Shown: positions 1 through 8,984 of the stretch, one piece after another | How positions within the stretch are numbered: the first letter of the stretch is position 1 | How the letters are laid out: each line of letters begins with the position of its first letter | Source: an uncultured Actinomycetes bacterium | GTDB taxonomy: Bacteria > Actinomycetota > Actinomycetes > Mycobacteriales > Mycobacteriaceae | Length of the DNA: 46,203 nucleotides | NCBI GenBank assembly: GCA_903884065.1 | Contig: CAISDL010000113.1 | Coordinates: forward strand, 1 to 46,203 | Reading direction: 5' to 3' | Notes under the pieces: model-generated | What the model was told of the DNA's origin: nothing | The model's input: only the letters and a program-made list of their open reading frames with translations | Database searches by the model: none | Made by a program: the position numbers and the translations under genes

Positions 1-52
1 CACAGGCGCGCAGGAACCTGCGTTCTTCGACGCGAACTCGGACCTCTTCCAT
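1..52 (-). CDS. Possible start of an unidentified gene, cut by the left edge
   Basis: An ATG lies 14 bp after the mazG stop on the same strand. It has an AAGGG ribosome-binding site 6 bp upstream, and the frame stays open to the window edge, reading MEEVRVRVEERRFLRAC. Only 17 codons are visible, so no family can be named. In M. tuberculosis the lipoprotein gene lpqU and then eno follow mazG, but this Arg/Glu-rich start has no signal peptide and does not look like LpqU. The call rests on the ribosome-binding site and the tight spacing alone. Confidence 0.35.
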   Translation of the reverse strand, partial: MEEVRVRVEERRFLRAC

Positions 53-66
53 CAAGAGCCCTTGGA

Positions 67-1065
67 TCAGTCCGACTCTCGCGGCCAGTGCACAACGGCA
101 CGAGGAAGCCCGGTGGCGTCGTAGTCCACGTCCATCGGCCAATGCGCACGCCATTGTTTGGCGCTGATGTCCCGGCCAGCGGCGGGCTCGGCGAGTTCGG
201 TCGCGAGATCGGCGCCGCCACGGGCGGAAGCGACCGCGCGCTCGGCCACGCTCACGGTAGCCATGAACTCGAGAATCCTGGTGCGCAGATCATTTTCGGC
301 GTCGCCGCCAGCGCTGACCACTACCGACGTCAGCTCGGCCGGGATCAGATCATCGGGCACCCCGGCCGCGGTCACCCGGTCGATGACCTTCTGGACCAGG
401 GCCAGCGCGGGCTGCGCGGTGGGGATGCCGTCGACGCACGAGGAACGTGCCGTGCCCTCCAGCGCCTTGCGCTGTTCCCATTGCGCGAGTTGGTCTTCGA
501 GCGTGATCGCCTCGCCGGCCAGCACGGCCGGAACCCGGTTGCCGAGCTTGCGCACCAGGGCATCGGCGACGTCGTCGATGTCGAACGCGTTGACCGGCGC
601 CTCTTCGGCGATGCGCGCGTGGAACAACACCTGCAACAGCACATCGCCGAGTTCATCGCGAAGTTCGTGGGCGACGCCGCCGTGCACCGCGTCGAAGAGT
701 TCGTAGGTCTCTTCCAGCAGATAGCGGCGCAGCGAGTCGTGGGTCTGCTCGCTCTCCCACGGTCCGGCGGTGCGCAACCGGTCCATGATCTCGACGGCGT
801 CGACGAGACGCTCGCCGGGCCGCGGCGCGGGGCCGGAGATCAGCCGCTCACCGGCAGCGAGCCTGGCCCTGACCTCGGGGTGCCCGGCGTTCGACGAGAG
901 CAGCACCGGCGCGGCGGATCCGATCAGCACCGGACGCGCCGACGGCAGTGACCACGGCACCCGGATCGGCATCTCCTCGGTGAATTCGACGTCGCCGCGC
1001 AGTAATTCGACGGCCTCGATCGGCACGGCGGCAGGACGCCGCGGGTCCACCAGGATCACGGTCAC
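67..1065 (-). CDS. mazG: Nucleoside triphosphate pyrophosphohydrolase MazG
   Basis: All-alpha NTP pyrophosphohydrolase that hydrolyses (d)NTPs, including damaged ones, to NMP and PPi. The 332-residue product carries the MazG metal-binding signature: E118, E119 and E122, then E138 and D141 in '[12 protein letters not shown]'. A family-typical '[17 protein letters not shown]' (161-177) and a W-E-Q-R-K segment (about 196-200) follow. Length agrees with mycobacterial MazG (about 325 aa), which has one MazG domain with an N-terminal extension of about 90 residues. The GTG start overlaps the mfd stop by 4 bp (GTGA), which implies translational coupling. Pairing with mfd makes a genome-maintenance operon, the same order as Rv1020-Rv1021. 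Confidence 0.93.
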   Translation of the reverse strand: MTVILVDPRRPAAVPIEAVELLRGDVEFTEEMPIRVPWSLPSARPVLIGSAAPVLLSSNAGHPEVRARLAAGERLISGPAPRPGERLVDAVEIMDRLRTAGPWESEQTHDSLRRYLLEETYELFDAVHGGVAHELRDELGDVLLQVLFHARIAEEAPVNAFDIDDVADALVRKLGNRVPAVLAGEAITLEDQLAQWEQRKALEGTARSSCVDGIPTAQPALALVQKVIDRVTAAGVPDDLIPAELTSVVVSAGGDAENDLRTRILEFMATVSVAERAVASARGGADLATELAEPAAGRDISAKQWRAHWPMDVDYDATGLPRAVVHWPRESD

Positions 1066-4000
1066 CGGACTGTCCCTCCATCGGCGGGCACGAACGTCGT
1101 TATATCAACGTCACCCTTGGGCCGCCCGTCGAGGGCGAGCAGGAGATCGGCGACCATCTGCAGCAGTTCGGTGTCACGGATCCGCGGCGCCACCACCGAG
1201 TCGGTGGCCCGGGGGATCGGGACCTGCACGGCAGCGTTGGTGGGCCGATAGCGCGCGGTGGGGTACAGCCGGCTCAGGCGGACCTGCGCGGAATCCGGCA
1301 GTGCCAGCGGCGAGACCCGCAGCATCGTCGCCGATCCGGTGCCGATCGCGGCGACCTCGGTGACGCCGTAGTGCCGGCACAGCAGGCGCAGTCGCGCCAC
1401 GGCGACCAATCGCTGCGCCGGTTCGGGCAGCGGCCCGTAGCGGTCGTTCAGCTCCTCGACGACCGAGTTCACCGCGCCGTCATCGGCCGCCGACGCCAGC
1501 CGCCGGTAGGCCTCCAACCGCAGCCGGTCGCTGGCGATGTAGTCCGGCGGCAGGTGCGCGTCCACCGGCAGGTCGACGCGGACGTCCTTGGGTTCCTCCG
1601 GGCTCAACACCGTCTTGCCGTCGGCAGCGGCGCGGTAGGCCTCCACCGCCTCGCCGACCAGCCGCACGTACAGGTCGAAGCCAACCCCTGCCACGTGACC
1701 GGACTGCTCGGCACCCAGCACATTGCCGGCTCCGCGAATCTCCAAGTCCTTCAACGCAACCGCCATGCCGGCGCCCAGTTCGTTGTTCTGGGCGATGGTG
1801 GCCAGCCGGTCATGGGCGGTCTCGGTGAGCGGGGTCTCCCGGGGATAAAGGAAGTAGGCGTACCCGCGTTCGCGGCTGCGGCCCACCCGCCCGCGCAACT
1901 GGTGCAGCTGGGACAGCCCGAAGGTGTCGGCACGCTCGACGATGAGGGTGTTGGCGTTGGAGATGTCCAGACCGGTCTCGACGATCGTGGTGCACACCAG
2001 GATGTCGAACTCGCGGTTCCAGAACCCCTGGACGGTGCTCTCGAGTTGCTCCTCGGGCATCTGTCCGTGCGCGACGGCCACCCGCGCCTCGGGGACCAGC
2101 GCCCGGACCCGGGCGGCGGCGTCGTCGATGGTCCGGACCCGGTTGTGGACGTAGAACACCTGCCCGTCGCGCAGCAGTTCGCGGCGCAACGCGGCGGCCA
2201 CCTGCTTGTCGTCGTGCGGGCCGACGTAGGTCAGCACCGGGTAGCGCTCCTCGGGCGGGGTGAGGATGGTCGACATCTCCCGGATGCCGGCCAGGCTCAT
2301 CTCCAGCGTGCGCGGTATCGGGGTCGCGCTCATCGTCAGCACGTCGACGTGGCTGCGCAGGGCCTTGATGTGTTCCTTGTGCTCGACGCCGAAGCGTTGT
2401 TCCTCGTCGACGATCACCAGACCGAGGTCCTTCCAGAGCACCCCGGTCTGCAGCAGCCGGTGCGTGCCGATGACGATGTCCACGCTGCCGTCGGCCATCC
2501 CCTTGAGCGCCGCCTTGGACTCGGGGCCGTCGGTGAACCGGGACAGGCCTTTGACGGTGACCGGGAACCCCGCCATGCGTTCGGTGAAAGTCTGCAGATG
2601 CTGGTCGGCCAGCAGCGTGGTGGGCACCAGCACCGCGACCTGCTTGCCGTCCTGTACCGCCTTGAACGCCGCCCGCACCGCGATCTCGGTCTTGCCGTAG
2701 CCGACATCGCCGCAGACCACCCGGTCCATCGGGACCGGCTTCTCCATGTCGGCCTTGACCTCGCTGATGACGGTCAGCTGATCGACGGTCTCGGTGAAGC
2801 CGAAGGCGTCCTCCATCTCGGCCTGCCAGGGGGTGTCCGGGGCGAATGCGTGCCCGGGGGCAGCCTGACGTTTGGCGTAGAGCGCAACCAGTTCGCCGGC
2901 GATCTCGCGAACGGCCTTGCGCGCCTTTGTTTTCGTGTTGGCCCAGTCGCTGCCGCCAAGCCGGCTCAGGCTGGGCTGCTCGCCGCCGACGTAGCGGGAC
3001 AGCTGATCCAGTGAGTCCATCGGCACGAACAACTTGTCGGCCCCCTGGCCGCGCTTGCTGGAGCCGTACTCCAGTACCAGGTACTCCCGGCGCGCCCCGC
3101 CGACGATGCGCTCGACCATCTCGACGAACCGGCCGATGCCGTGCTGATCGTGGACCACCAGATCCCCGGCGGTCAATGCCAGCGGATCGACGGTGTTGCG
3201 CCGCCGCGCCGCCAGCCGCTTGCCCTCCGGACCGGTGACGCGATTGCCGGTGAGGTCGGTCTCGGTCACCACCACCAGGTGCGCGCCGGGGCCGGCGGAG
3301 CCCCCCACGATCAGGCCGCCCCCCACAATCAGGCCGCCCCCCACAATCAGGCCGTTGTGCAAAGGCCCCTTGACCACACCGACGACACCGGGTTTCGGCG
3401 GCGCTCCGGATTCCAGCATCCCGGCCGGGACGTCGCGTTCCCCGAGTTGTTCGACCACCCGGTGGGCGGTGCCGGTCCCGGGGGCGACCACTGCGGCCAG
3501 CCCGCCGGTCAGTACGTGAGCACGCAGCATGGCGAAGATCTCGTCGACCCCGGACTGCTGCCCGCGGGCCGACGGCGCCGCGCGTACGTCGAGGGTGACC
3601 GCGCCTTCGGAGGACAGCTGGCCGACCGTCCACCAGGGGTGTCCGCCGACGATGGCCGCAGCCCGCACCTCGTCGAGTCCACGGAAGCCGGACCCGCCGA
3701 GTTGTTCGACGTCGATGGGAGCGTCACCACCGACGGCGGCCACCGACCAGGATGCCTCGAGGAACTCCCGGCCGGTCCTGATCAGGTCGCCGGCCCGGGT
3801 GCGGACCTTCTCGGGGTCGCACAGCAGCAGCGGCGTTCCCGGCGGCAGATGATCGACCAGCGAGCCGAGGGCCTGGGGCCGCAGCACCGGCTGCAGGGCC
3901 TCCATGCCGTCGACGGGAATGCCTTGGGCGATCTTGTCGAGCATCTCGGCCACTCCGCCGGTGACCCGATTGTCGTCGCGCGGCGCATTGGCAACCAATT

Positions 4001-4775
4001 CGGCTGCGCGGGAACGGACTTCGTCACTGAGCAGAAGTTCCCGGCACGGCACGGCGACGACCACTTGGGGGTCGAGTTCCGGGATGGAGCGCTGGTCGGC
4101 CACCGCGAACATCCGCATCTCGGTGATCTCGTCGCCCCAGAACTCGACGCGGACCGGATGCTCGGCGGTGGGCGGGAAGACGTCGAGGATGCCGCCGCGC
4201 ACCGCGAACTCACCGCGCCGGGCGACCATGTCGACCCGGCTGTAGGCCAATTCGGCCAGCCGCGCGACCACCGTCTCGAAATCGAGTTCGGCGCCGATCC
4301 GCAGAGTCACCGGTTCGATCTCGGCGAGGTCGGCGGCCATCGGTTGCAGCAGCGAGCGGACCGTGGTCACCACCACCCGCAGGGGCGGTCCCAGGTGCGC
4401 GTCGTCGGGCCGGGCCAGTCGCCGCAGCATCAGCATCCGGGCACCCACGGTGTCCACCCCGGGAGACAGCCGTTCGTGCGGCAGCGTCTCCCACGACGGG
4501 AACATCGCGGCGGCGTCGCCGTACACCCCGCGCAACTCCGCGGTGAGGTCATCGGCTTCGCGACCGGTCGCCGTCACCACCAGCAGGGTCCCGTCCCGGC
4601 CGGGGTCGCCCGCGAACGCACAGGCCACGAACAACTGGACGCTGGCCGGGCCGACCACCGCCAACTCGGCGGGGTGCTGAGCGGCACGCTCGGCAAGTTC
4701 GACGAAATCGGGTGCAGTCAGCGCGGTCGCAACCAGACCCGCCAGCGGCGTCTGGACGTCGAGGCGCCCGCTCAT
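1062..4775 (-). CDS. mfd: Transcription-repair coupling factor Mfd
   Basis: ATP-dependent translocase that removes RNA polymerase stalled at lesions and recruits UvrA. The 1237-residue product has the full Mfd layout: an N-terminal UvrB-like region, an RNA-polymerase-interacting CarD-like domain (about 538-600, '[16 protein letters not shown]'), and a RecG-type helicase with Walker A GDVGYGKT (689-696) and DEEQ box (790-793). Motif VI '[10 protein letters not shown]' and the C-terminal TRCF domain follow. The ATG start begins [10 protein letters not shown], close to homologues. Three tandem copies of GLIVGG (475-492), encoded by 18-bp repeats, sit in the linker before the polymerase-interaction domain. 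The gene lies 61 bp after the TetR gene and overlaps mazG by 4 bp. Confidence 0.97.
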   Translation of the reverse strand: MSGRLDVQTPLAGLVATALTAPDFVELAERAAQHPAELAVVGPASVQLFVACAFAGDPGRDGTLLVVTATGREADDLTAELRGVYGDAAAMFPSWETLPHERLSPGVDTVGARMLMLRRLARPDDAHLGPPLRVVVTTVRSLLQPMAADLAEIEPVTLRIGAELDFETVVARLAELAYSRVDMVARRGEFAVRGGILDVFPPTAEHPVRVEFWGDEITEMRMFAVADQRSIPELDPQVVVAVPCRELLLSDEVRSRAAELVANAPRDDNRVTGGVAEMLDKIAQGIPVDGMEALQPVLRPQALGSLVDHLPPGTPLLLCDPEKVRTRAGDLIRTGREFLEASWSVAAVGGDAPIDVEQLGGSGFRGLDEVRAAAIVGGHPWWTVGQLSSEGAVTLDVRAAPSARGQQSGVDEIFAMLRAHVLTGGLAAVVAPGTGTAHRVVEQLGERDVPAGMLESGAPPKPGVVGVVKGPLHNGLIVGGGLIVGGGLIVGGSAGPGAHLVVVTETDLTGNRVTGPEGKRLAARRRNTVDPLALTAGDLVVHDQHGIGRFVEMVERIVGGARREYLVLEYGSSKRGQGADKLFVPMDSLDQLSRYVGGEQPSLSRLGGSDWANTKTKARKAVREIAGELVALYAKRQAAPGHAFAPDTPWQAEMEDAFGFTETVDQLTVISEVKADMEKPVPMDRVVCGDVGYGKTEIAVRAAFKAVQDGKQVAVLVPTTLLADQHLQTFTERMAGFPVTVKGLSRFTDGPESKAALKGMADGSVDIVIGTHRLLQTGVLWKDLGLVIVDEEQRFGVEHKEHIKALRSHVDVLTMSATPIPRTLEMSLAGIREMSTILTPPEERYPVLTYVGPHDDKQVAAALRRELLRDGQVFYVHNRVRTIDDAAARVRALVPEARVAVAHGQMPEEQLESTVQGFWNREFDILVCTTIVETGLDISNANTLIVERADTFGLSQLHQLRGRVGRSRERGYAYFLYPRETPLTETAHDRLATIAQNNELGAGMAVALKDLEIRGAGNVLGAEQSGHVAGVGFDLYVRLVGEAVEAYRAAADGKTVLSPEEPKDVRVDLPVDAHLPPDYIASDRLRLEAYRRLASAADDGAVNSVVEELNDRYGPLPEPAQRLVAVARLRLLCRHYGVTEVAAIGTGSATMLRVSPLALPDSAQVRLSRLYPTARYRPTNAAVQVPIPRATDSVVAPRIRDTELLQMVADLLLALDGRPKGDVDITTFVPADGGTVR
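3300..3353 (-). repeat. 18-bp tandem repeat (3 copies) inside mfd
   Basis: Three head-to-tail 18-bp units, plus-strand form CCCCACAATCAGGCCGCC with one A/G difference in one copy, encode GLIVGG three times in frame. The unit is a multiple of three, so copy-number change would not break mfd. It falls between the UvrB-like part and the RNA-polymerase-interaction domain, a position likely to tolerate length change. Confidence 0.85.
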
Positions 4776-4836
4776 GATGCAGTCATTCTAGGCAGCGACG
4801 AGAAAAGTGTTGCGGCGGGCGGTGATTCGATGAGGG

Positions 4837-5472
4837 CTACTCCCCCTGCAACTGCGGGTCGGGTTCCAGGTGGCTCAGCCCGTTCCACATCAGGTTCACC
4901 AGGTGGGCCGCCACAACCTCTTTTTTGGGCTCCCGGGCATCGAGCCACCATTGCGCCGTCATCGACACCGAGCCCACCAAGGCTTGGGCGTACAGCGGTG
5001 CGACGCCGGGGTCCAGTCCGCGGCGCGAGAAGTCGCCGGCCAGGATCGAGGCGACCTGGCTGACGGCGTCGTTGAACAGAGTGGCGTAGGTGGTGGGGGC
5101 CAGCGACGGCGGAGAGTCGCGGATCAGCACCCGGTAGCCGTCGGTGCGCTCGTCGATGTAGGTGAGCAGCGCCAGCGTCACCGCCTCCACCCGGGGCCGG
5201 TGCTGATTGTTCGTCAGCGACGCGGTGACGCCGTCGAGCAGCGCCGACATCTCCCGGTCCACCACCACCGCGTAGAGGCCCTCTTTGCCGCCGAAGTGCT
5301 CGTAGACGACCGGCTTGGAGACATTGGCGCGCTGGGCGATCTCCTCGATCGCGGTGCCTTCGTAGCCGCGCTCGGCGAACAGCGACCGGGCGATGTCGAT
5401 CAACTGGTGCCGACGCTCGCTGCCGGTCATCCGCGCGCGGGGCGGTCGGGGGCGACGGTCCGGTGTTGCCAC
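4837..5472 (-). CDS. TetR-family transcriptional regulator (Rv1019-like)
   Basis: A 211-residue TetR repressor. After a basic, Pro/Arg-rich lead (PDRRPRPPRARMTG) comes the helix-turn-helix domain, with 'FAERGYEGTAIEEIAQRA' followed by NVSKPVVYEHFGGKEGLY (recognition helix around VSKPVVYEHF). The alpha-helical ligand domain (about 75-205) begins 'REMSALLDGVTASLTNN'. The GTG at 5472 (protein VATPDRR) is chosen because homologues as I recall them begin there. The frame is open further upstream to 5574, but that part is a duplicated dispersed repeat. No good Shine-Dalgarno precedes the GTG except an AGGG contributed by the repeat. The gene lies upstream of mfd on the same strand. Ligand and targets cannot be read from sequence. 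Confidence 0.85.
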   Translation of the reverse strand: MATPDRRPRPPRARMTGSERRHQLIDIARSLFAERGYEGTAIEEIAQRANVSKPVVYEHFGGKEGLYAVVVDREMSALLDGVTASLTNNQHRPRVEAVTLALLTYIDERTDGYRVLIRDSPPSLAPTTYATLFNDAVSQVASILAGDFSRRGLDPGVAPLYAQALVGSVSMTAQWWLDAREPKKEVVAAHLVNLMWNGLSHLEPDPQLQGE

Positions 5473-5474
5473 GT

Positions 5475-5542
5475 GGCCATTATCCCTAGTCGCTGCGCTC
5501 CTGCCCTCCGGGCCATTATCCCTAGTCGCTGCGCTCCTGCCC
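5475..5542 (-). repeat. Dispersed GC-rich repeat, 2 tandem copies at 36-bp period
   Basis: Two identical 32-bp units (5475-5506 and 5511-5542) sit directly upstream of the TetR start codon. The minus-strand core is GGAGCGCAGCGACTAGGG. The same core, with C for A, occurs three times in rsmI and, with one further change, once in pmt. Read in the TetR frame the units encode GRSAATRDNG twice, but this lies upstream of the likely start. The copies fill the space between the TetR start and the tRNA-Gln promoter region. Confidence 0.85.
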
Positions 5543-5574
5543 GAGGGAAGGAAATCCTGGGCCGGGGCCTCCAC

Positions 5575-5580
5575 TAGAAT
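5575..5580 (+). promoter_or_regulatory. Candidate -10 element for tRNA-Gln
   Basis: TAGAAT fits the mycobacterial SigA TANNNT -10 consensus and would place transcription start around 5587, seven bases before the mature tRNA 5' end. No convincing -35 hexamer is visible at the right distance, so the call is weak. Confidence 0.35.
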
Positions 5581-5593
5581 CCTCGACGGTCCG

Positions 5594-5665
5594 TTCGCCG
5601 TGGTGTAATTGGCAGCACCTCTGATTTTGGTTCAGATAGTTCAGGTTCGAGTCCTGGCGGCGAAG
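5594..5665 (+). tRNA. tRNA-Gln (anticodon TTG)
   Basis: The cloverleaf folds by eye. The acceptor stem TTCGCCG (5594-5600) pairs perfectly with CGGCGAA (5658-5664). The anticodon stem TCTGA/TCAGA encloses loop TTTTGGT, giving anticodon TTG at 5627-5629, which reads CAA. The T-loop GTTCGAGTC is present, the discriminator base is G5665, and CCA is not encoded. The U1-A72 end is typical of bacterial glutamine tRNAs. It lies between the divergent TetR and glmU genes. Confidence 0.95.
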
Positions 5666-5685
5666 CAAGAATTCGACAGCGCGAC

Positions 5686-5733
5686 TGTGCGGTTTCGTAC
5701 GGTAGGGCGGCGTGTCGCGCGCGAAACCGCACA
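5686..5733. promoter_or_regulatory. 12-bp perfect inverted repeat upstream of glmU
   Basis: TGTGCGGTTTCG (5686-5697) and its exact reverse complement CGAAACCGCACA (5722-5733) flank a 24-bp centre. A TACGGT hexamer (5698-5703) directly after the left arm fits a -10 box, which would put the left arm in the promoter and the right arm at the ribosome-binding site (AGGAG 5736-5740). It could be a split operator, or, if transcription starts further upstream, an RNA hairpin next to the Shine-Dalgarno. Confidence 0.5.
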
Positions 5734-5745
5734 CTCAGGAGACCC

Positions 5746-7233
5746 ATGACGACAAGCAGCGATTCCGCCGTACTGGTCCTCGCGGCCGGCGCCGGCACCC
5801 GCATGCGGTCCGACACCCCCAAGGTGCTGCACAGCCTCGGCGGGCGCAGCATGCTCTCGCACGCGCTGCACGCCGTCGCCGAGGTTGAGCCGCGTCACCT
5901 GGTGGCGGTCCTCGGAAAGGACCGCGAGCGCATCGCACCGGTGGTCACCGAACTCGCCGGCGAACTCGCCCGTCCCATCGAGATCGCCGTCCAGGAGGAG
6001 CAACTCGGCACCGGTCACGCGGCACTGTGTGGGCTCTCAGCCCTGCCCGACGACTTCGACGGCGTGGTGGTCATCACCTCCGGCGACATCCCCCTGCTGG
6101 ACGCGGTCACCCTGTCCGACCTGATCGCCGCCCATCGCGCCGAACCGGCCGCGGTGACGGTGCTGACAACCACGGTGCCCGAGGCCCGCGGCTACGGCCG
6201 GATCCTGCGCACCCAGGACGGCGAGGTCATCGCCATCGTCGAGGAGGCCGACGCCACCCCGCAGCAGCGGGCCATCCGGGAGATCAACGCCGGGATCTAC
6301 GCGTTCGACATCGCCGCGCTGCGCTCGGCGCTGAGCCGGTTGTCGTCCAACAACGCCCAGCACGAGCTCTACCTCACCGACGCCATCGCGATCGTGCGCG
6401 CCGACGGACAGCTGGTGCACGCCAAGCACATCGACGACGCCGCACTGGTGGCCGGCGTGAACGACCGGGTGCAACTGGCCGACATGGGCGCCGAACTCAA
6501 CCGCCGGATCGTCGCGGCCCATCAGCGGGCCGGGGTCACCGTGGTGGATCCGAGGAGCACCTGGATCGACGTCGAGGTGGCGATCGGCCGCGACACCGTG
6601 ATCGCTCCGGGGACCCAGTTGCTCGGCACCACCGGAATCGGCGAGCGCTGCCGGATCGGCCCGGACACCACCCTGGCCGACGTCCTGGTCGGGGACGGCG
6701 CCTCGGTGGTCCGCACGCACGGCAGCCAGGCCGTCATCGGCGATGGGGCCGACGTCGGTCCGTTCACCTACCTGCGGCCGGGTACCCGACTGGGCGACGA
6801 CGGAAAGCTCGGTGCCTTCGTCGAAACCAAGAACGCCTCCATCGGCGCCGGCACCAAGGTGCCGCACCTGACCTACGTCGGCGACGCCGACATCGGCGAG
6901 CACAGCAATATCGGCGCCTCCAGTGTGTTCGTCAACTACGACGGGGAGAGTAAGAGCCGGACCACGGTCGGCTCGCATGTGCGCACCGGTAGCGACACCA
7001 TGTTCGTCGCCCCCGTGGCGGTCGGCGATGGGGCCTACACCGGAGCCGGGACGGTGCTGCGCGACGACGTCCCGCCCGGAGCGCTGGCAGTGTCGGCGGG
7101 GGCGCAGCGCATCATCGAGGACTGGGTGCTGCGCAACCGGCCGGACAGCGACTCCGCCCGGGCCGCCATCCGGGCGAAAGCCGCCCTGGAAGCGGCCTGC
7201 GACGCTACGGTCGACGACCCCGAGCAGCCCTGA
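5746..7233 (+). CDS. glmU: Bifunctional GlcNAc-1-P uridyltransferase / GlcN-1-P acetyltransferase GlmU
   Basis: Makes UDP-GlcNAc, the precursor of peptidoglycan and of the mycobacterial arabinogalactan linker: acetyl-CoA-dependent acetylation of GlcN-1-P, then uridylyl transfer from UTP. The 495 residues match the mycobacterial length. The N-terminal pyrophosphorylase signature [18 protein letters not shown] starts at residue 12. The C-terminal left-handed beta-helix (about 265-450) carries the acetyltransferase His374 in VPHLTYVG and '[13 protein letters not shown]'. The start ATG follows AGGAG with 5-bp spacing. It is first in a plus-strand group with prs and lpqT, and an inverted repeat lies in its leader. 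Confidence 0.97.
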   Translation: MTTSSDSAVLVLAAGAGTRMRSDTPKVLHSLGGRSMLSHALHAVAEVEPRHLVAVLGKDRERIAPVVTELAGELARPIEIAVQEEQLGTGHAALCGLSALPDDFDGVVVITSGDIPLLDAVTLSDLIAAHRAEPAAVTVLTTTVPEARGYGRILRTQDGEVIAIVEEADATPQQRAIREINAGIYAFDIAALRSALSRLSSNNAQHELYLTDAIAIVRADGQLVHAKHIDDAALVAGVNDRVQLADMGAELNRRIVAAHQRAGVTVVDPRSTWIDVEVAIGRDTVIAPGTQLLGTTGIGERCRIGPDTTLADVLVGDGASVVRTHGSQAVIGDGADVGPFTYLRPGTRLGDDGKLGAFVETKNASIGAGTKVPHLTYVGDADIGEHSNIGASSVFVNYDGESKSRTTVGSHVRTGSDTMFVAPVAVGDGAYTGAGTVLRDDVPPGALAVSAGAQRIIEDWVLRNRPDSDSARAAIRAKAALEAACDATVDDPEQP

Positions 7234-7289
7234 CGGCGGCCCAACACCGTACGATGACCGCGTATCAATCCCCGACTTGAGGCAGCGCT

Positions 7290-8270
7290 GTGGGCACCGA
7301 TTGGATTGACAACCGCAAGAACCTGATGTTGTTTTCCGGCCGGGCGCACCCCGAGCTGGCCGAGCAGGTCGCCAAAGAACTCGACGTCACCGTGACCGCG
7401 ACCACCGCGCGTGACTTCGCCAACGGTGAGATCTTCGTGCGGTTCGACGAGTCGGTCCGAGGGTCCGACGCCTTCGTACTGCAGTCCCACCCGGCGCCGT
7501 TGAACAAGTGGCTGATGGAACAGCTGCTGATGATCGACGCGCTCAAGCGCGGCAGCGCCAAGCGCATCACCGCGATCATGCCGTTCTACCCCTACGCCCG
7601 CCAGGACAAGAAGCACCGCGGCCGCGAGCCGATCTCGGCCCGCCTGGTCGCCGACCTGCTCAAGACCGCCGGCGCGGACCGGATCGTCTCCGTCGACCTG
7701 CACACCGACCAGATCCAGGGCTTCTTCGACGGACCGGTCGACCACATGCGCGCCCAGAGCCTGCTGACCAACTACATCAAGGACAACTACCCGACCGAGA
7801 ACATCGTCGTGGTGTCACCCGACTCCGGTCGGGTGCGCGTCGCCGAGAAGTGGGCCGACTCACTCGGCGGCACACCGCTGGCCTTCATCCACAAGACCCG
7901 CGATCCGCGGGTGCCCAACCAGGTGGTGTCCAACCGCGTCGTCGGCGAGGTCGAGGGGAAGACCTGCGTGCTCACCGACGACATGATCGACACCGGCGGC
8001 ACCATCGCCGGCGCGGTGAAACTGCTGCGCCAGGACGGCGCCAAGGACGTGATCATCGCCGCCACCCACGGGGTTCTGTCCGACCCGGCCGCTGAGCGAC
8101 TGGCCGCCAGCGGCGCCCGTGAGGTCATTGTCACCAATACCCTGCCGATCGACGAGTCCAAGCGTTTCCCGCAGCTGACCGTGCTGTCGATCGCGCCGCT
8201 ATTGGCCGACACTATTCGTGCGGTGTTCGAAAACGGCTCGGTGACCGGCCTTTTCGACGGGGATGCGTAG
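7290..8270 (+). CDS. prs: Ribose-phosphate pyrophosphokinase (PRPP synthase)
   Basis: Transfers pyrophosphate from ATP to ribose-5-phosphate, giving PRPP for nucleotides, His and Trp and, in mycobacteria, decaprenylphosphoryl-arabinose for the cell wall. The 326-residue class I enzyme shows the catalytic loop region KRITAIMPFYPYARQDKKH, 'SVDLHTDQIQGFFD' and the PRPP-binding loop VLTDDMIDTGGTI. The start is GTG with a short AGG upstream. The stop lies 6 bp before lpqT. Adjacency to glmU is conserved in mycobacteria and links two cell-wall precursor pathways. Confidence 0.97.
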   Translation: MGTDWIDNRKNLMLFSGRAHPELAEQVAKELDVTVTATTARDFANGEIFVRFDESVRGSDAFVLQSHPAPLNKWLMEQLLMIDALKRGSAKRITAIMPFYPYARQDKKHRGREPISARLVADLLKTAGADRIVSVDLHTDQIQGFFDGPVDHMRAQSLLTNYIKDNYPTENIVVVSPDSGRVRVAEKWADSLGGTPLAFIHKTRDPRVPNQVVSNRVVGEVEGKTCVLTDDMIDTGGTIAGAVKLLRQDGAKDVIIAATHGVLSDPAAERLAASGAREVIVTNTLPIDESKRFPQLTVLSIAPLLADTIRAVFENGSVTGLFDGDA

Positions 8271-8276
8271 CCCGAG

Positions 8277-8936
8277 TTGACGCAATTGCCAGCCCGACAC
8301 AGCCGGAGGATCGCCGCGGTCGTTATCGCGGCCGCAACGGCGACAGCCTGCGGCGCGCGCACCGCCGACTACACGTCCCTGTTGCCGTCGAGTCCGACCT
8401 CGACGACCGCGACCACCTCCACCACGCCGACACCGATCGCGCAGTACCTCGACAGCGTCGGTGTCACCGGTGAACAGATTCCGCTCGACACGCTGACCAA
8501 CCTCACCGTCACCCTGCCCCGCCCGCCCGGTTGGACGAAGTACGCCAACTCCAACCTCTCCCCCGGCACCGAGGCGATCGCGAAGAACAACACCTATCCG
8601 ACCGCGCTGGTCATGGTGTTCAAACTCGGCGGCAGTAACTTCGATGTGCCCGCCGCGATGGCACACGCCAACGACGACGCCGCCCTGGCCAAGGACTTCA
8701 CCCGGCTCAACTACTCCACGGATGACTTCGACGGATTTCCCTCATCGATGATCGAGGGCTCCTACGACCACCTCGGGACCCGACTGCACACCTACAACCG
8801 GGTCGTCATCCCGGTGACGTCGAACTTCGAGCGATATCTGGTGCAGTTCACCGTGACGACACTGGCCGACCAGGCCGCCGCCGCGGCACCGGACGTTCAA
8901 AAGGTGATTGAAGGGTTTTCGGTCGCGGTCAAGTAG
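8277..8936 (+). CDS. lpqT: LpqT-like lipoprotein (LpqN/LpqT family)
   Basis: A 219-residue exported protein. The N-terminus has basic residues, a hydrophobic stretch (AAVVIAAATATAC) and a weak lipobox ending at Cys25, then a Ser/Thr-rich linker. The body matches LpqT of M. tuberculosis as I know it: 'YLDSVGVTGEQIPL', 'FDGFPSSMIEGSYD' and 'RLHTYNRVVIPV'. The start is a TTG 6 bp after prs, and the spacing implies cotranscription. Function is not established; family members are cell-envelope lipoproteins. The lipobox has Ala rather than Leu at -3, so lipidation is less certain than export. Confidence 0.85.
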   Translation: MTQLPARHSRRIAAVVIAAATATACGARTADYTSLLPSSPTSTTATTSTTPTPIAQYLDSVGVTGEQIPLDTLTNLTVTLPRPPGWTKYANSNLSPGTEAIAKNNTYPTALVMVFKLGGSNFDVPAAMAHANDDAALAKDFTRLNYSTDDFDGFPSSMIEGSYDHLGTRLHTYNRVVIPVTSNFERYLVQFTVTTLADQAAAAAPDVQKVIEGFSVAVK

Positions 8937-8984
8937 CTGCCGATCCGACGCACGCCGGGCAGTGTCTGGGCGTAGGTTCACGCC

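Noticed and set aside
3141..5063. Long plus-strand open frame opposite mfd (640 codons), and a second one at 1371-3014
   Set aside because: High-GC antisense shadow: no conserved motifs, Gln/Arg/His-rich composition, and mfd is fully conserved on the other strand.
5473..5574. N-terminal extension of the TetR protein with GRSAATRDNG repeats
   Set aside because: The stretch is the dispersed repeat. Homologues start at VATPDRR, and the extension runs into the tRNA promoter region. It cannot be fully excluded without peptide data.
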